DNA of 64,000 nucleotides from Flavobacterium sp. (GTDB lineage Bacteria; Bacteroidota; Bacteroidia; Chitinophagales; Chitinophagaceae), in NCBI GenBank assembly GCA_030053925.1, contig JASGCX010000001.1, positions 49,883 through 113,882 of the forward strand. Direction: 5' to 3'. Both the position numbers and the translations under genes were made by a program. The notes beneath the pieces were generated by a model. The model saw only the letters and a list, made by a program, of their open reading frames with translations. It had not been told where the DNA came from and did no database searches. Positions 17,679 to 27,573 of the stretch are shown in pieces. Numbering within the stretch: the first letter of the stretch is position 1; each line of letters begins with the position of its first letter.

Positions 17679-18989
17679 TTAATTTATTGCTTCCCCTTTG
17701 GGGTTAGGTGCTACCGCTTGTGGCTGTAAATAATCTGTTTGTGGTACAGGTTCTTTGCCTTCCATTATCTCTACATTTCGTGCAACGCTTAATATAATAC
17801 CAATAGCTGCGCAAGTAAATAAAAACGAACTACCACCCATACTTACCAATGGTAACGTAACCCCTGTAACAGGCACTAGGCTTACATTTACGGCCATATT
17901 GGCTATTGCCTGAATAACCAATGTAAAGCTTAATGCTAGTGCCAAAAATGCACCAAATGCATAAGGACATTTTCTAAAAACCCTGATGCCTCTAAACAAA
18001 AACACCAAGTAAATTAATATGATAAAGGCTGCACCTAGCAAGCCATATTCTTCTATTATAATTGAATAAATAAAGTCGTTATAGGCTTGTGGTAAAAAGT
18101 TGCGCTGACGACTATTGCCAGGCCCCAAGCCTACCAAAATACCGCCATTTGCAATGGCTATATTAGCCTGCTGCACTTGATAAGGTACTTCTTCGTTTTT
18201 AGCGTACATAAAATCTTGTACACGCTTTACCCAAGTATCAAAACGCTTAAACAACTTACTATTTTCAGTAGTTGATTCTCTTACTAGTTGTTGCTTTTGT
18301 TTACCATTGTGCAACAATACTGCCACACCTATAATAAGCGCAATAGGAATTGCGGCTATACCAACTGTTAGTAAAATATGCTTGGTACTTACCCTGCCAA
18401 TAAACATTAACAACAAGCATGTAGCACCTGTTAATAAAGCGTTTGAGAGGTTTGCGGGCATAATTAAAGCGCAAATAATTGCTACCGGAATTACTACTGG
18501 CAAAAAGCCTTTTTTAAAGTCTTTAATTACCTCTTGCTTTTTACTCAAGGTTCTTGATAGGTACATAAACAAAGCCAACTTTGCAAAGTCGCTCGTTTGA
18601 AACGTCATGTTAATAATAGGTAGTTTTATCCACCTGCTACCTTTATTAATTTCTGTACCAAAGAACAATGTGTATAGCAATAGCGGTATTGCTACTAGAA
18701 AAAACATCCAAGCTACTTTACTGTAAATGGTATAGTTTACACGGTGCATAAAGTAAATTAATGCCAAGCCAATCATCATAAAAGCAACTTGCTTAAACAA
18801 ATACAGTTCATTGTTGCCCTTATTCATTTTATATGCCAAAGAACCAGTGGCACTATACACTACCAACACCGAAATCAACGCCAACAAAATCACTATTGCC
18901 CAAATAAACTTATCGCCACGGGTTCGCAATGCCAGTTGGCTTCGCATCCCTTGCACAGAGGGCATTTGAGAAAATAATGTATCTACCAT
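17679..18989 (-). CDS. ftsW: FtsW, SEDS-family septal glycan polymerase
   Basis: FtsW is a polytopic inner-membrane protein that polymerises septal glycan from lipid II together with the class B penicillin-binding protein encoded upstream. About ten membrane helices are predicted. SEDS motifs include GSRWIKLP, FQTSDFAKLALF, a large periplasmic loop with the YQVQQANIAIANGG segment, and GVTLPLVSMGGSS near the end. The loop between helices is long (about residues 225-265). The last residues (PNPKGEAIN) are encoded by a CCCCAAAGGGG mini-palindrome. It sits six bases upstream of murG. Confidence 0.93.
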   Translation of the reverse strand: MVDTLFSQMPSVQGMRSQLALRTRGDKFIWAIVILLALISVLVVYSATGSLAYKMNKGNNELYLFKQVAFMMIGLALIYFMHRVNYTIYSKVAWMFFLVAIPLLLYTLFFGTEINKGSRWIKLPIINMTFQTSDFAKLALFMYLSRTLSKKQEVIKDFKKGFLPVVIPVAIICALIMPANLSNALLTGATCLLLMFIGRVSTKHILLTVGIAAIPIALIIGVAVLLHNGKQKQQLVRESTTENSKLFKRFDTWVKRVQDFMYAKNEEVPYQVQQANIAIANGGILVGLGPGNSRQRNFLPQAYNDFIYSIIIEEYGLLGAAFIILIYLVFLFRGIRVFRKCPYAFGAFLALALSFTLVIQAIANMAVNVSLVPVTGVTLPLVSMGGSSFLFTCAAIGIILSVARNVEIMEGKEPVPQTDYLQPQAVAPNPKGEAIN

Positions 18990-19063
18990 TTTAGGTGTAT
19001 GATTTTAGATCTGTGATGTTTAATTGAGGAAATTAAAAATCCCAAATCAAACATCATAAATGG
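18990..19063. repeat. Spacer with inverted TGATGTTTRATT words
   Basis: TGATGTTTAATT and AATCAAACATCA form an imperfect 12-bp inverted repeat in the murD-ftsW gap. It resembles the low-complexity words in other spacers of the cluster. Confidence 0.45.
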
Positions 19064-20470
19064 CTATAGTTGTTTTACCGCTTCTTTAAATTGATTACCT
19101 CTGTCTTCATAATTTTCAAACAAATCGAAGCTAGAACAAGCAGGACTTAACAATACTGCATCGCCTTTTGTAGCTACTTTAAAACAAGCTTTTACACAGT
19201 CTTGTGCATTGTGTGTTTCAATAATTGCAGGTACAATGTTTTTAAAGGCAGCAACAATTTTCTTATTGTCTTTACCCATGCACACAATAGCTTTTACTTT
19301 CTCTTTTACAAGGTCGGCAATCAGGCTATAGTTATTGCCTTTATCAAAACCACCAAGTATTAAAATGGTAGTCTTGTTCATGCTTTCCAGTGCAAACCAT
19401 GTGCTGTTTACATTGGTAGATTTACTGTCGTTAATAAACTCTACACCGCGAACCGATGCAACAAATTCATTACGATGTTCTAAGCTTTGAAAGTTGGCAA
19501 CGGCTTTTCTAATTTTCTCTTTTCTAATACCAATTGTAGTTGCTGCAATGCCTGCTGCCATTGTGTTGTAGTTGTTGTGCTTACCTTTTAAGGCAAAATC
19601 GTAAATGCTCATGCTTACGCGTTCTTCTTGTATGCGTAGCATCATTTGATCGCCTTTAATGTAGCCGCCTTTTTTGATTTCGTGTTTCATTGAGAATGGT
19701 AGTGGGTTAGAATGAATGGTTAGTGTATTTAGTTTACTGAGTATTACTTCGTCATCATCGCAATAAATAAAGTAATCGTCTGTCGTTTGATTTTCTATGA
19801 TTCTAAACTTGCTATTGCAATAATTTTGAAACTTGAAATCGTACCTTTCTAAGTGATCTTCTGTGATGTTTAGCAGTATTGCCACATCTGGTTTAAACCT
19901 GTCTATATCATCTAGCTGAAACGAACTTATTTCTGCCACATAATAAGGCTTTGGTTGTTTGGCAACTTGCCTAGCAAACGAGTAACCAATGTTGCCTACC
20001 AATGCTGCATCTAAACCAGCTACAGTACAGATATGATGTATTAAAGCTGTTGTGGTGCTTTTACCATTGCTACCTGTTATTGCAATAATTTTGGCATCGC
20101 CTTTAAACCTATAAGCCAATTCAATTTCGCTTATCACCTTAATACCTTTGGCTCTTATGGCTTTCATCATGTTGTTCATTTCAGGTATGCCAGGGCTTTT
20201 CACAATTTCGTTGGCACCTAGTACTATCTCAGCCGTATGTTGTCCTTCTTCAAATGCAATACCATTGGCTATCATTTCTTGTTTGTAAGCGGGTTTAAGC
20301 ATACCGCCATCGCTCAAAAACACATCGTAGCCTTGCTGCTTACCAAGCAATGCAGCGCCTACACCGCTTTCGCCGCCACCAAGTATTACAAGGCGATGCT
20401 TCTCAATTATACCTCCAACCTCTAAAGGGATGCGTTGAAAACCATTAGTGTTTAAAAATTGTTTACTCAT
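19064..20470 (-). CDS. murD: UDP-N-acetylmuramoylalanine--D-glutamate ligase
   Basis: MurD adds D-glutamate to UDP-MurNAc-L-Ala in the cytoplasm, using ATP. The protein shows the N-terminal Rossmann strand LVILGGGESGVGAALL, the ATP loop AITGSNGKSTTTALI near 130, the central NITEDHLERYDF, and the C-terminal INDSKSTNVNSTWFALE and LSPACSSFDLFENYEDRG motifs typical of MurD. A TTG three codons upstream is possible, but I choose the ATG at 20470. The resulting length of 468 residues is normal. It lies between mraY and ftsW. Confidence 0.95.
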   Translation of the reverse strand: MSKQFLNTNGFQRIPLEVGGIIEKHRLVILGGGESGVGAALLGKQQGYDVFLSDGGMLKPAYKQEMIANGIAFEEGQHTAEIVLGANEIVKSPGIPEMNNMMKAIRAKGIKVISEIELAYRFKGDAKIIAITGSNGKSTTTALIHHICTVAGLDAALVGNIGYSFARQVAKQPKPYYVAEISSFQLDDIDRFKPDVAILLNITEDHLERYDFKFQNYCNSKFRIIENQTTDDYFIYCDDDEVILSKLNTLTIHSNPLPFSMKHEIKKGGYIKGDQMMLRIQEERVSMSIYDFALKGKHNNYNTMAAGIAATTIGIRKEKIRKAVANFQSLEHRNEFVASVRGVEFINDSKSTNVNSTWFALESMNKTTILILGGFDKGNNYSLIADLVKEKVKAIVCMGKDNKKIVAAFKNIVPAIIETHNAQDCVKACFKVATKGDAVLLSPACSSFDLFENYEDRGNQFKEAVKQL

Positions 20471-20527
20471 AATTATCAATTTAGTAGCTTTTAGGGATAG
20501 GGCTTTCTAACTCGCCTTTGGGGCTTG

Positions 20528-21838
20528 TTACCTAATCTTTAGCGTTACAATACTTGCTACCATTAGCAACACAGTAATAATCCAAAATCGAATAACAATT
20601 TTATTTTCATGAAAACCTTGTTTTTGATAATGGTGGTGCAATGGACTCATCAAGAAAACTCTACGCCCTACACCATACTTTTTCTTAGTGTATTTAAAGT
20701 AAGCCACTTGAATAATCACACTTAAATTCTCTGCAAAAAAAACACCGCAGAAAATAATTATCAACCATTCTTTACGAACAATAATTGCAAGCGAAGCAAT
20801 AATGCCACCAAGTGCTAGGCTACCAGTATCGCCCATGAAAACCTGCGCTGGATAAGCATTGTACCACAAGAAGCCAATACAAGCACCAACAAATGCACCT
20901 ACAAAAATGGATAGTTCACCAAGGTTTGGTATATACATCACATTGAAGTAATCGGCAAAAATGTAATTGCCACTTACATACACAAACACGCCTATGCCTA
21001 CACCTATAATAGCACTTACACCAGCAGCTAGGCCATCAAGCCCATCGGTTAGGTTAGCCCCATTTGATACTGCCGTTATAATTAACGTAACAATAGCTAT
21101 ATAAACTATCCAAGTATAATCTTCGGCACCTTTACCCATCCAAGTAATTAACTTACTGTAATTAAACTCATGATTTTTTACAAAAGGAATTGTTGTAATT
21201 GGCGTTTTTACTTTTACAAATTTTTTCTCAATACCATTTATTTTACGAACAATAATATTGGTATCTTTTGCAAGCTTTTCGCCCCTTTGCAATTGCGCCT
21301 GTGGCGATGTTATAACCTCTCTTTCTACCGTTACAGCATTACTAAAATATAGTGTAGCACCTATAATAATGCCTAAACCAACCTGACCAAAAATTTTAGA
21401 AATACCTGCCAAACCATCGCTATCTTTTTTGGTATAAGCCTCGCCTTTTGCTTTAGCAGCTTGCCTTGCACGTATTTTAAGATAGTCGTCTAAAAAGCCT
21501 ATAAGGCCTAGCCACACTGTACATAATACCATCAAACGGATGTACACTTTATCTAGGTTTGCAAACAATAATGTTGGAATTAAAATGCTCAACAGAATAA
21601 TAATTCCGCCCATTGTAGGTGTGCCTTTCTTTTGCGCTTGACCTTCTAATCCTAAGTCTCTTACGCTTTCGCCTATCTGCTTTTTTTGCAGCATTACAAT
21701 AATGCGTTTACCATAAACTGTTGCAATAATTAAAGACAACAATACAGCCATTGCTATGCGAAATGTTAAGAACTGAAATAACCCCGAACCAGGAATTTCA
21801 AAGTGCTTATTTAGCCATGCAAATAAATGGTATAACAT
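20528..21838 (-). CDS. mraY: Phospho-N-acetylmuramoyl-pentapeptide transferase
   Basis: MraY transfers phospho-MurNAc-pentapeptide to undecaprenyl phosphate, making lipid I in the inner membrane. The conserved cytoplasmic motifs are visible: [13 protein letters not shown] near 73, DDYLK near 117, [16 protein letters not shown] near 262, [10 protein letters not shown] near 335 and [11 protein letters not shown] near 390. About ten membrane segments are expected. At 436 residues it is longer than the E. coli enzyme (360) because of an insertion of about 60 residues around 160-230 ([17 protein letters not shown] onwards), a feature I associate with Bacteroidota MraY proteins. Confidence 0.95.
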   Translation of the reverse strand: MLYHLFAWLNKHFEIPGSGLFQFLTFRIAMAVLLSLIIATVYGKRIIVMLQKKQIGESVRDLGLEGQAQKKGTPTMGGIIILLSILIPTLLFANLDKVYIRLMVLCTVWLGLIGFLDDYLKIRARQAAKAKGEAYTKKDSDGLAGISKIFGQVGLGIIIGATLYFSNAVTVEREVITSPQAQLQRGEKLAKDTNIIVRKINGIEKKFVKVKTPITTIPFVKNHEFNYSKLITWMGKGAEDYTWIVYIAIVTLIITAVSNGANLTDGLDGLAAGVSAIIGVGIGVFVYVSGNYIFADYFNVMYIPNLGELSIFVGAFVGACIGFLWYNAYPAQVFMGDTGSLALGGIIASLAIIVRKEWLIIIFCGVFFAENLSVIIQVAYFKYTKKKYGVGRRVFLMSPLHHHYQKQGFHENKIVIRFWIITVLLMVASIVTLKIR

Positions 21839-21912
21839 AATAGACGATAGTTTTTAGTCAATAGACGATAGTTTTTGCAAATAGCAATAGACTATCGTTT
21901 GTGGTTTTGTTT
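21839..21912. repeat. Spacer with AATAGACGATAGTTTTT words
   Basis: The unit AATAGACGATAGTTTTT occurs twice in direct order, and the related AATAGACTATCGTTT follows as a partial inversion. These fill the whole gap between murE and mraY, within the cell-wall gene cluster. Confidence 0.7.
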
Positions 21913-23376
21913 TTATTTTTCAAGCAATTCAAACATCTCTCTCAACACTTTTTTATCATCAAAAGGATGCTTTATGCCATTAATATCTTGATATTTTTCG
22001 TGCCCTTTACCAGCTACCAAAATGATGTCTTCTTCTCTTGCCAAGCTCACTGCGGTTTTAATAGCTTCTTTCCTATCGCTTATGGTTATTGACTTTCTGC
22101 GACCAGCACTATCCAAACCTTTTTCCATATCAGCCAAAATAGTAGCAGCATCTTCTGTTCTAGGATTATCGCTTGTAAGTATTACTTTATCGCTAAACGT
22201 ACAAGCAGCTTGCGCCATAATAGGTCGTTTGGTTTTATCTCTATTGCCACCACAGCCTACAACAGTAATTACTTGTTCATGCCCTTTACGTAACTTTTTT
22301 ATGGTAGCCAATACATTTTCTAAAGCATCGGGTGTGTGTGCATAATCTACAATGCCTATTATCAATTGCTTGCTAATAACATAATCAAAACGGCCTTCGG
22401 CACCAGTAAGCATGCTCAATGCAGTAAGCACCTCATATTTATCTTCGCCTAGGCAAACTGCTGCACCATACACTGCTAACAAGTTGTAGGCATTAAATTC
22501 GCCAATCAATCTAAAATGCACTTCCATTTCATTAACGGTCATTTGCAAACCAGTTAATGCGTTATCCAATATTTTACCCTTAAAATGCGCCATTGTTTTA
22601 AGGCTGTAGAAGTACTTTTTAGCATGGGTATTTTGCAACATCACTTCGCCACGCTTATCGTCTGCATTGCTTATTGCAAAAGCATTTGAAGGCAATCCAT
22701 CAAAAAATTTTTTCTTTACCTTAATGTATTCATCAAAGGTTTTGTGATAGTCTAAATGGTCGTGTGTGATATTACTAAACAAGCCGCCCGTAAAATGCAA
22801 GCCAGTAATTCGATGCTGGTGAATAGCGTGGCTACTACATTCCATAAATACATGCGAACAACCTTGCTCAACCATCTGCTGCAACAGAACATTTAAGCTT
22901 AGTGCATCTGGTGTTGTATGCGTAGCTGGTATTATGTCATTTGCAATTTGATTTTGTACAGTACTTATTAAACCACATTTATAACCTAGTTGTGTAAATA
23001 ATTTAAAGAGTACAGTTGCTATGGTTGTTTTACCATTAGTACCTGTAACGCCTACAAGCTTTGTGCGTAATGATGGCTCGCTGTAAAAATTATTAGCCAT
23101 AAAAGCCACAGCTTCGTTACTATTATTCACTTGTATGTATGTAATGCCATCTACAAAAGTTTTAGGCATTATTTCACAAACAATTGCTACTGCACCAAGG
23201 CTCAATGCCTGCTCTATGTACGCATGACCATTGCTCTGCAAGCCTTTAATAGCAACAAATACAGAACCTGCAAGTACTTTACGGCTATCAATAACAATAG
23301 CAGACACTTGAATATTAGTAGCACCATGCACTTGCTGCAAATGCACCTTGTATAATATGTTTTGTAGTGTTTGCAT
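21913..23376 (-). CDS. murE: MurE, adding meso-diaminopimelate
   Basis: MurE adds the third peptide residue to UDP-MurNAc-L-Ala-D-Glu. It has the ATP loop VGVTGTNGKTTIATVLF near 108, SSHAIHQHR, NITHDHLDYHKT with catalytic residues, and near residue 405 the signature DNPRTED. The DNPR tetrad is the known marker of the meso-diaminopimelate-specific enzyme rather than the lysine type, so the cell wall is predicted to be the A1-gamma kind usual in Gram-negative bacteria. Its ATG overlaps the ftsI stop in TAATG, indicating translational coupling. The length of 487 is typical. Confidence 0.96.
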   Translation of the reverse strand: MQTLQNILYKVHLQQVHGATNIQVSAIVIDSRKVLAGSVFVAIKGLQSNGHAYIEQALSLGAVAIVCEIMPKTFVDGITYIQVNNSNEAVAFMANNFYSEPSLRTKLVGVTGTNGKTTIATVLFKLFTQLGYKCGLISTVQNQIANDIIPATHTTPDALSLNVLLQQMVEQGCSHVFMECSSHAIHQHRITGLHFTGGLFSNITHDHLDYHKTFDEYIKVKKKFFDGLPSNAFAISNADDKRGEVMLQNTHAKKYFYSLKTMAHFKGKILDNALTGLQMTVNEMEVHFRLIGEFNAYNLLAVYGAAVCLGEDKYEVLTALSMLTGAEGRFDYVISKQLIIGIVDYAHTPDALENVLATIKKLRKGHEQVITVVGCGGNRDKTKRPIMAQAACTFSDKVILTSDNPRTEDAATILADMEKGLDSAGRRKSITISDRKEAIKTAVSLAREEDIILVAGKGHEKYQDINGIKHPFDDKKVLREMFELLEK

Positions 23377-25487
23377 TAATTAAGTTCTATGTTTAAAATT
23401 TGTCCCTTTGCATAAGATTGACCAGGTAATATGGATTGCGCTATTACCCTTCCTTTTCCTTTAGCATTTACCTTCAACCCAATATTTTCGCACAATACCA
23501 CTACATCTTTTAGCCCCATACCTTTTAACTGTGGCATTGTTTTTACATCTACTGGTTTAGCCAAAAAACCAACAATACCATTATTTACATTCACATCTAA
23601 CCACTCGTCTGTAATAGTGCCAACATCTTTATAACCAAGTTGTAAATTGTTAGCTAAGTGCTTTATATCTTGCTTTGAGCCTGTATAGTAATAAGCACTA
23701 GTACTATCTACTTTTTTATTGGTGCTTACATAGTTTACTTGCCTTACATAATTAGTGTACAATCTATCGGCAATCTCTTTAAACACAGGCCCTGCAACCG
23801 TTGAACCGTAGTGTAGTAAAGCCATTGGCTTATTTTTTATCACCACTACAATTGTGTATTGTGGGTTATTTGCAGGAAAATAACCAGCAAATGATGTTTG
23901 ATAAATTTGGTCTGCATAACCTCTATTTCTATCTGCTACCAACGCAGTACCTGTTTTACCAGCCACTTTGTAAGTAGAATTTTTAAAGAGTTCTTTTGCA
24001 GTACCATCAGTACATACCGCTTCTAAACACACTTTCAACTGCTGTATAGTAGCATCGCTACAAATTTTTTCAACCAACACCTTTGGCTCGTTTACGCTTA
24101 GTACTGCACCCTCATCCTTCACTGCGCTTAATAAATATGGTCTCATCATTTTGCCACTGTTAGCAACTGCATTATAAAATGTAGCAGTTTGCAATGGCGT
24201 TACTTCTATGTTGTAGCCAAAAGCCATCCAAGGCAATGAAATAGAACTCCAGTTTTTGGTACCAGGTTTTGGTATTACAGCGTTGCGTTCGCCTGTAATA
24301 TCAATACCTGTTAAAGCATCAAGGTGCATGTTGTGCAAGTGCTGAATAAAACGCCTAGGATTATTGCCATAACTAGCTACTACCAATTTTGCCATACCTA
24401 CATTGCTACTCAATGTAAATGCATCTTTTACGGTTACATCAAACTTGCCATGCTGCTCCGAATCGAACACCGTTTGACCATTTATTGGCCACGAACCACC
24501 ATTCAAATTCACAACGCTATTGAGTGTAATTTTTTTATCCTCAAGCAAACTCATCAAGGTAGCCAACTTAAATGTTGAACCCGGTTCAGATGGGCTTATC
24601 GCATAATTATAATCCTCTGAATAAGTACCATCTTGCCTTCTACCCAAATTGGCAATTGCTTTTACTTTACCAGTTTTTGTTTCCATCACAATAGCGCAAC
24701 CATGCACTGCCTCATTGCCTACCATCATCTTCATCAAGGCGTTTTCTGCAACTTCTTGTATAAAAACATCCAAGGTGGTTACAATATCTTTTCCGTTCTC
24801 TGGCTCTATCTGTTCATCATCTACTGGTTTACTTGCACCACCAGCTATATATCGCACCAAACGCCTACCAGTTGTGCCTTTCAGCAAAGTGTCGTAGGTT
24901 TTTTCTAAGCCAATTTTTTGTGCATTTTCTCTATCTAAACCTATAGTTCTATAAGCCAATAATTTGTATGGATTTAAACGAATGGTTTGCTCATCTACTA
25001 TAAAACCACTTTTATTTTTGCCCAAGCGTACCAAAGGAAATTGTTTCAAACACTCATATTGACGATAAGAAATTCCTTTTTGCAATAAGTAATATCTATC
25101 ACGATTTTTAAAACCCTGCTGCAATAAACGCTTGTATTCGTCTACCGATTTATCGTTAAATAAATTAGCCAAACAGATAGATAAGCTGTCTATATTTTCT
25201 CTAAAACTTACACCACTTTTCTCTCTTAAGCCATCGGCGGCAAAGTCTATATAGATATTAAATTTGGGTACACTAGTACTCAGCATTTGACCATCATCAC
25301 TATAAATTGTTCCTCGCTCTGCATCTACTTCTTCAATTTTTTGATGCAAACTATCGCTCATGCTGCGCCAGCTTTCGCCCTGTACCTGTTGTATGTAAAA
25401 TGCTTTTGCAAAAATGGCTAAACATATTATCACCATTACAATGTAGCTTAGGTACACCCGCCATAGTATGTCTTTTTTTACGTCCAT
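23376..25487 (-). CDS. ftsI: Class B penicillin-binding protein FtsI with PASTA tail
   Basis: This septal D,D-transpeptidase crosslinks peptidoglycan with FtsW. One membrane helix lies near residues 12-30, followed by the dimerisation region starting DAERGTIYSDDGQML. The catalytic motifs are SEPGSTFKLATL (nucleophile in STFK near 303), TLSSNVGMAK (SxN) and VAGKTGTALV (KTG near 510). A C-terminal PASTA-like segment (MPQLKGMGLKDVVVLCEN onwards, about 645-703) is present, as in many Bacteroidota. It is 703 residues long. The stop codon overlaps the murE start. Confidence 0.93.
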   Translation of the reverse strand: MDVKKDILWRVYLSYIVMVIICLAIFAKAFYIQQVQGESWRSMSDSLHQKIEEVDAERGTIYSDDGQMLSTSVPKFNIYIDFAADGLREKSGVSFRENIDSLSICLANLFNDKSVDEYKRLLQQGFKNRDRYYLLQKGISYRQYECLKQFPLVRLGKNKSGFIVDEQTIRLNPYKLLAYRTIGLDRENAQKIGLEKTYDTLLKGTTGRRLVRYIAGGASKPVDDEQIEPENGKDIVTTLDVFIQEVAENALMKMMVGNEAVHGCAIVMETKTGKVKAIANLGRRQDGTYSEDYNYAISPSEPGSTFKLATLMSLLEDKKITLNSVVNLNGGSWPINGQTVFDSEQHGKFDVTVKDAFTLSSNVGMAKLVVASYGNNPRRFIQHLHNMHLDALTGIDITGERNAVIPKPGTKNWSSISLPWMAFGYNIEVTPLQTATFYNAVANSGKMMRPYLLSAVKDEGAVLSVNEPKVLVEKICSDATIQQLKVCLEAVCTDGTAKELFKNSTYKVAGKTGTALVADRNRGYADQIYQTSFAGYFPANNPQYTIVVVIKNKPMALLHYGSTVAGPVFKEIADRLYTNYVRQVNYVSTNKKVDSTSAYYYTGSKQDIKHLANNLQLGYKDVGTITDEWLDVNVNNGIVGFLAKPVDVKTMPQLKGMGLKDVVVLCENIGLKVNAKGKGRVIAQSILPGQSYAKGQILNIELN

Positions 25488-25509
25488 TTATAATAACAAT
25501 TAAGCAACT

Positions 25510-25857
25510 TTATTTTTCACTTACCAAACGTTGCGGCACTTCTTTACTAATTTTTAACCCTAATGGCTCTGCCGCCTTTAACACTTGCACCTCTTCGCTT
25601 TTAAACATTACCTCGCTTTTTATCGTCTTATATTCGTACTGTAATTCCTTTATCTCTTTTTGTGTTTTATTAATGTCTCGTATGGCTCTATCGGCCATGT
25701 GACCATTTGCGATATACACAATAGCCAAAACCGATAAAAACAAAAAGAAGTTTAAGTTTTTAGCAATCCATTTACCGCCAACAATGCTATCTCTAACAGC
25801 TTTTAAAGCTGTTTTTTTTTCTTTCACTTGTTGATTATTGTTTTGCTTTTCTGCCAC
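25510..25857 (-). CDS. ftsL: FtsL-like cell division protein
   Basis: This is a 115-residue bitopic protein with a basic cytoplasmic start, one membrane helix at about residues 35-52 (LNFFLFLSVLAIVYIANGH) and a periplasmic coiled coil (INKTQKEIKELQYEYKTIKSEVMFKSEEVQVLK). Sequence conservation of FtsL is always low. The identity comes from size, topology and position between rsmH and ftsI. The start is GTG at 25857 with an AAAAGAG ribosome-binding site; no in-frame ATG lies upstream. It is expected to form the FtsQLB-type complex with the ftsQ product. Confidence 0.8.
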   Translation of the reverse strand: MAEKQNNNQQVKEKKTALKAVRDSIVGGKWIAKNLNFFLFLSVLAIVYIANGHMADRAIRDINKTQKEIKELQYEYKTIKSEVMFKSEEVQVLKAAEPLGLKISKEVPQRLVSEK

Positions 25858-25919
25858 TCTTTTAATTATGATGTAACTAAAAAATCCGAGTTATCTTTTT
25901 AATCTTGCCAAACCCTCGT

Positions 25920-26861
25920 TCAAACACGTTCTGCCACCCTTAACTTGGCACTTCTACTTCTTGTATTTTTTTTCAACTCATCTGCTCCAACTGTAATTGG
26001 TTTTTTTGTTATCAATTTCCAGCGTTGCATTTTGGTGTGTTGCACAAATGGGTTATCATCTTCCGCATCTTCAAAATCACCATTCTTAAAAAACAACTTC
26101 ACCAATCTATCTTCAAGCGAGTGAAACGTAATAATAGCAACCCTTCCACCCAGTTCTACTACATCATTCAACTGCAACAACATCTCTTTAAGTGCTTCCA
26201 TTTCTTCATTCACTTCTATTCGCAAAGCCTGAAACACCTGAGCCAAATACTTATTAGGATTGCCTTTTACAACCGAACTAATCATTGCCCTAAACTGCAA
26301 AATGGTTTGCACCTGCATTTGTTTTCTCGCTTCTACAATATGCTTTGCCAATGTTTTTGAATTACTTACTTCACCAAACTGCTCAAACATTTTATGCAAT
26401 TGCTGCTCCGAATAAGTAGCTACAATAGTTGCAGCCGTTAAACTTTGCCGCTGATCCATTCGCATATCAAGTGGGCCATCAAAGCGAATAGAAAACCCTC
26501 TTTCACCTTCATTAAACTGATGACTGCTTACACCCAAATCTGCCAATACACCATTTACTTTACGCACTTTATGCAAGCGCAAAAAGCGTTGCAAATGGCG
26601 AAAATTTTGTGGCACAAACGTTACTCTGCTATCTTCAGGAATATTTTTTATCGCATCTGCATCTTGATCAAAAGCTATTAACCTACCTGCTTCTTCCAAA
26701 CTTTTTAAAACACCTCTGCTATGCCCACCACCACCAAACGTGCAATCAACATACACACCATTTGCTTGAATATTTAAACCATCAAGCGTTTGTGCATACA
26801 ACACTGGCACGTGATAATCTAAATGTGCAGGCTGCTGTTCTATGTTTTGCAAATCATTCAT
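25920..26861 (-). CDS. rsmH: 16S rRNA (cytosine-1402-N4) methyltransferase
   Basis: RsmH, formerly MraW, methylates the base N4 of C1402 in the decoding centre using S-adenosylmethionine. Motifs seen are HVPVLYAQTLDGL near 18, the SAM loop YVDCTFGGGGHSRGVL near 37-52, IAFDQDADAI, GVLADLGVSSHQF near 105 and GFSIRFDGPLDMRMD. The C-terminal block with SLEDRLVKLFFK near 245 is typical. The length of 313 matches the family. The start codon is 5 bases from the mraZ stop, so the two genes are co-transcribed. Confidence 0.96.
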   Translation of the reverse strand: MNDLQNIEQQPAHLDYHVPVLYAQTLDGLNIQANGVYVDCTFGGGGHSRGVLKSLEEAGRLIAFDQDADAIKNIPEDSRVTFVPQNFRHLQRFLRLHKVRKVNGVLADLGVSSHQFNEGERGFSIRFDGPLDMRMDQRQSLTAATIVATYSEQQLHKMFEQFGEVSNSKTLAKHIVEARKQMQVQTILQFRAMISSVVKGNPNKYLAQVFQALRIEVNEEMEALKEMLLQLNDVVELGGRVAIITFHSLEDRLVKLFFKNGDFEDAEDDNPFVQHTKMQRWKLITKKPITVGADELKKNTRSRSAKLRVAERV

Positions 26862-26866
26862 GGTTC

Positions 26867-27319
26867 TTAGATTTTGTCGTCAGTCATTACTTCATTTGCC
26901 AAATTGCTAAAGTCATCTGCCGACAATTTGCTAATTGCCTCATTATATTTAACAGCATCCCATATTTCAAACTTGTCTAGCGTTGCTGCTATCACCACAT
27001 CTTTTGTAATACTCGCATAAGCTTTAAACGATGCAGATAGCATCATTCTTCCTGCGCTATCCAATTCTATTTCAGTTGCACCATTCAAAAACTGACGAGT
27101 GAACTGTCTTACCTTTGGGTCGAATTGGTTTAATTTTTTAAACTTCTCTAAAATTGCCTCCCATGTTTTCATGGGATAAAGGGTTAAACAGTTTTCAAAT
27201 CCTCTCGAAAGGATGAAACGATTTTCCCTTTCTGGCAATTGTTTTTTCAGGGCACTAGGCAGCAAGAAGCGACCCTTTGGATCAACCGTTGCTTCGTATT
27301 CGCCGTGAAAACCTACCAT
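26867..27319 (-). CDS. mraZ: Transcriptional regulator MraZ
   Basis: MraZ is a DNA-binding protein made of two AbrB-like MraZ domains that controls its own dcw operon. The two halves carry DPKGRFLLPSALK (residues 13-25) and ELDSAGRMMLSASFK (about 84-98), the repeated D-x-x-GR signature. The frame is open a further 16 codons upstream, but homologues begin at MVGFHGEYEAT, so I use 27319; the product is then 150 residues, as usual. Four 10-bp-spaced repeats just upstream look like its operator. Confidence 0.94.
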   Translation of the reverse strand: MVGFHGEYEATVDPKGRFLLPSALKKQLPERENRFILSRGFENCLTLYPMKTWEAILEKFKKLNQFDPKVRQFTRQFLNGATEIELDSAGRMMLSASFKAYASITKDVVIAATLDKFEIWDAVKYNEAISKLSADDFSNLANEVMTDDKI

Positions 27320-27342
27320 GTTAGAGAATTTGTTTAGTAATT

Positions 27343-27377
27343 GCCATTTATTAACACAAAATAACACAATTTCCCAC
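27343..27377 (-). promoter_or_regulatory. Putative MraZ operator, four 10-bp-spaced repeats
   Basis: On the minus strand the words TGGGA, TGTTA, TGTTA and TGGCA occur exactly 10 bases apart (complements start at 27343, 27353, 27363 and 27373) between 24 and 58 bases before the mraZ start. The described E. coli MraZ box is TGGGN repeats with five-base spacers, the same 10-base period. The two central words are degenerate, so this is a probable rather than certain operator. Confidence 0.55.
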
Positions 27378-27573
27378 TAAAAATACAAATTCTAAGCAGT
27401 TGTATTTATCCACAGTATTTTATGCCCTGTAATACAATGCAGTATTGCGTTACAGAGCAATTGCCGCTATATCTTCACTTTTATGTGTGAATAGAGTGTG
27501 CGTAACTGTGATTTTACGGTGTGTAATAGAAAGATTTAATTGAAAATCAATTACTTAAAAAGATTAAACAAAA

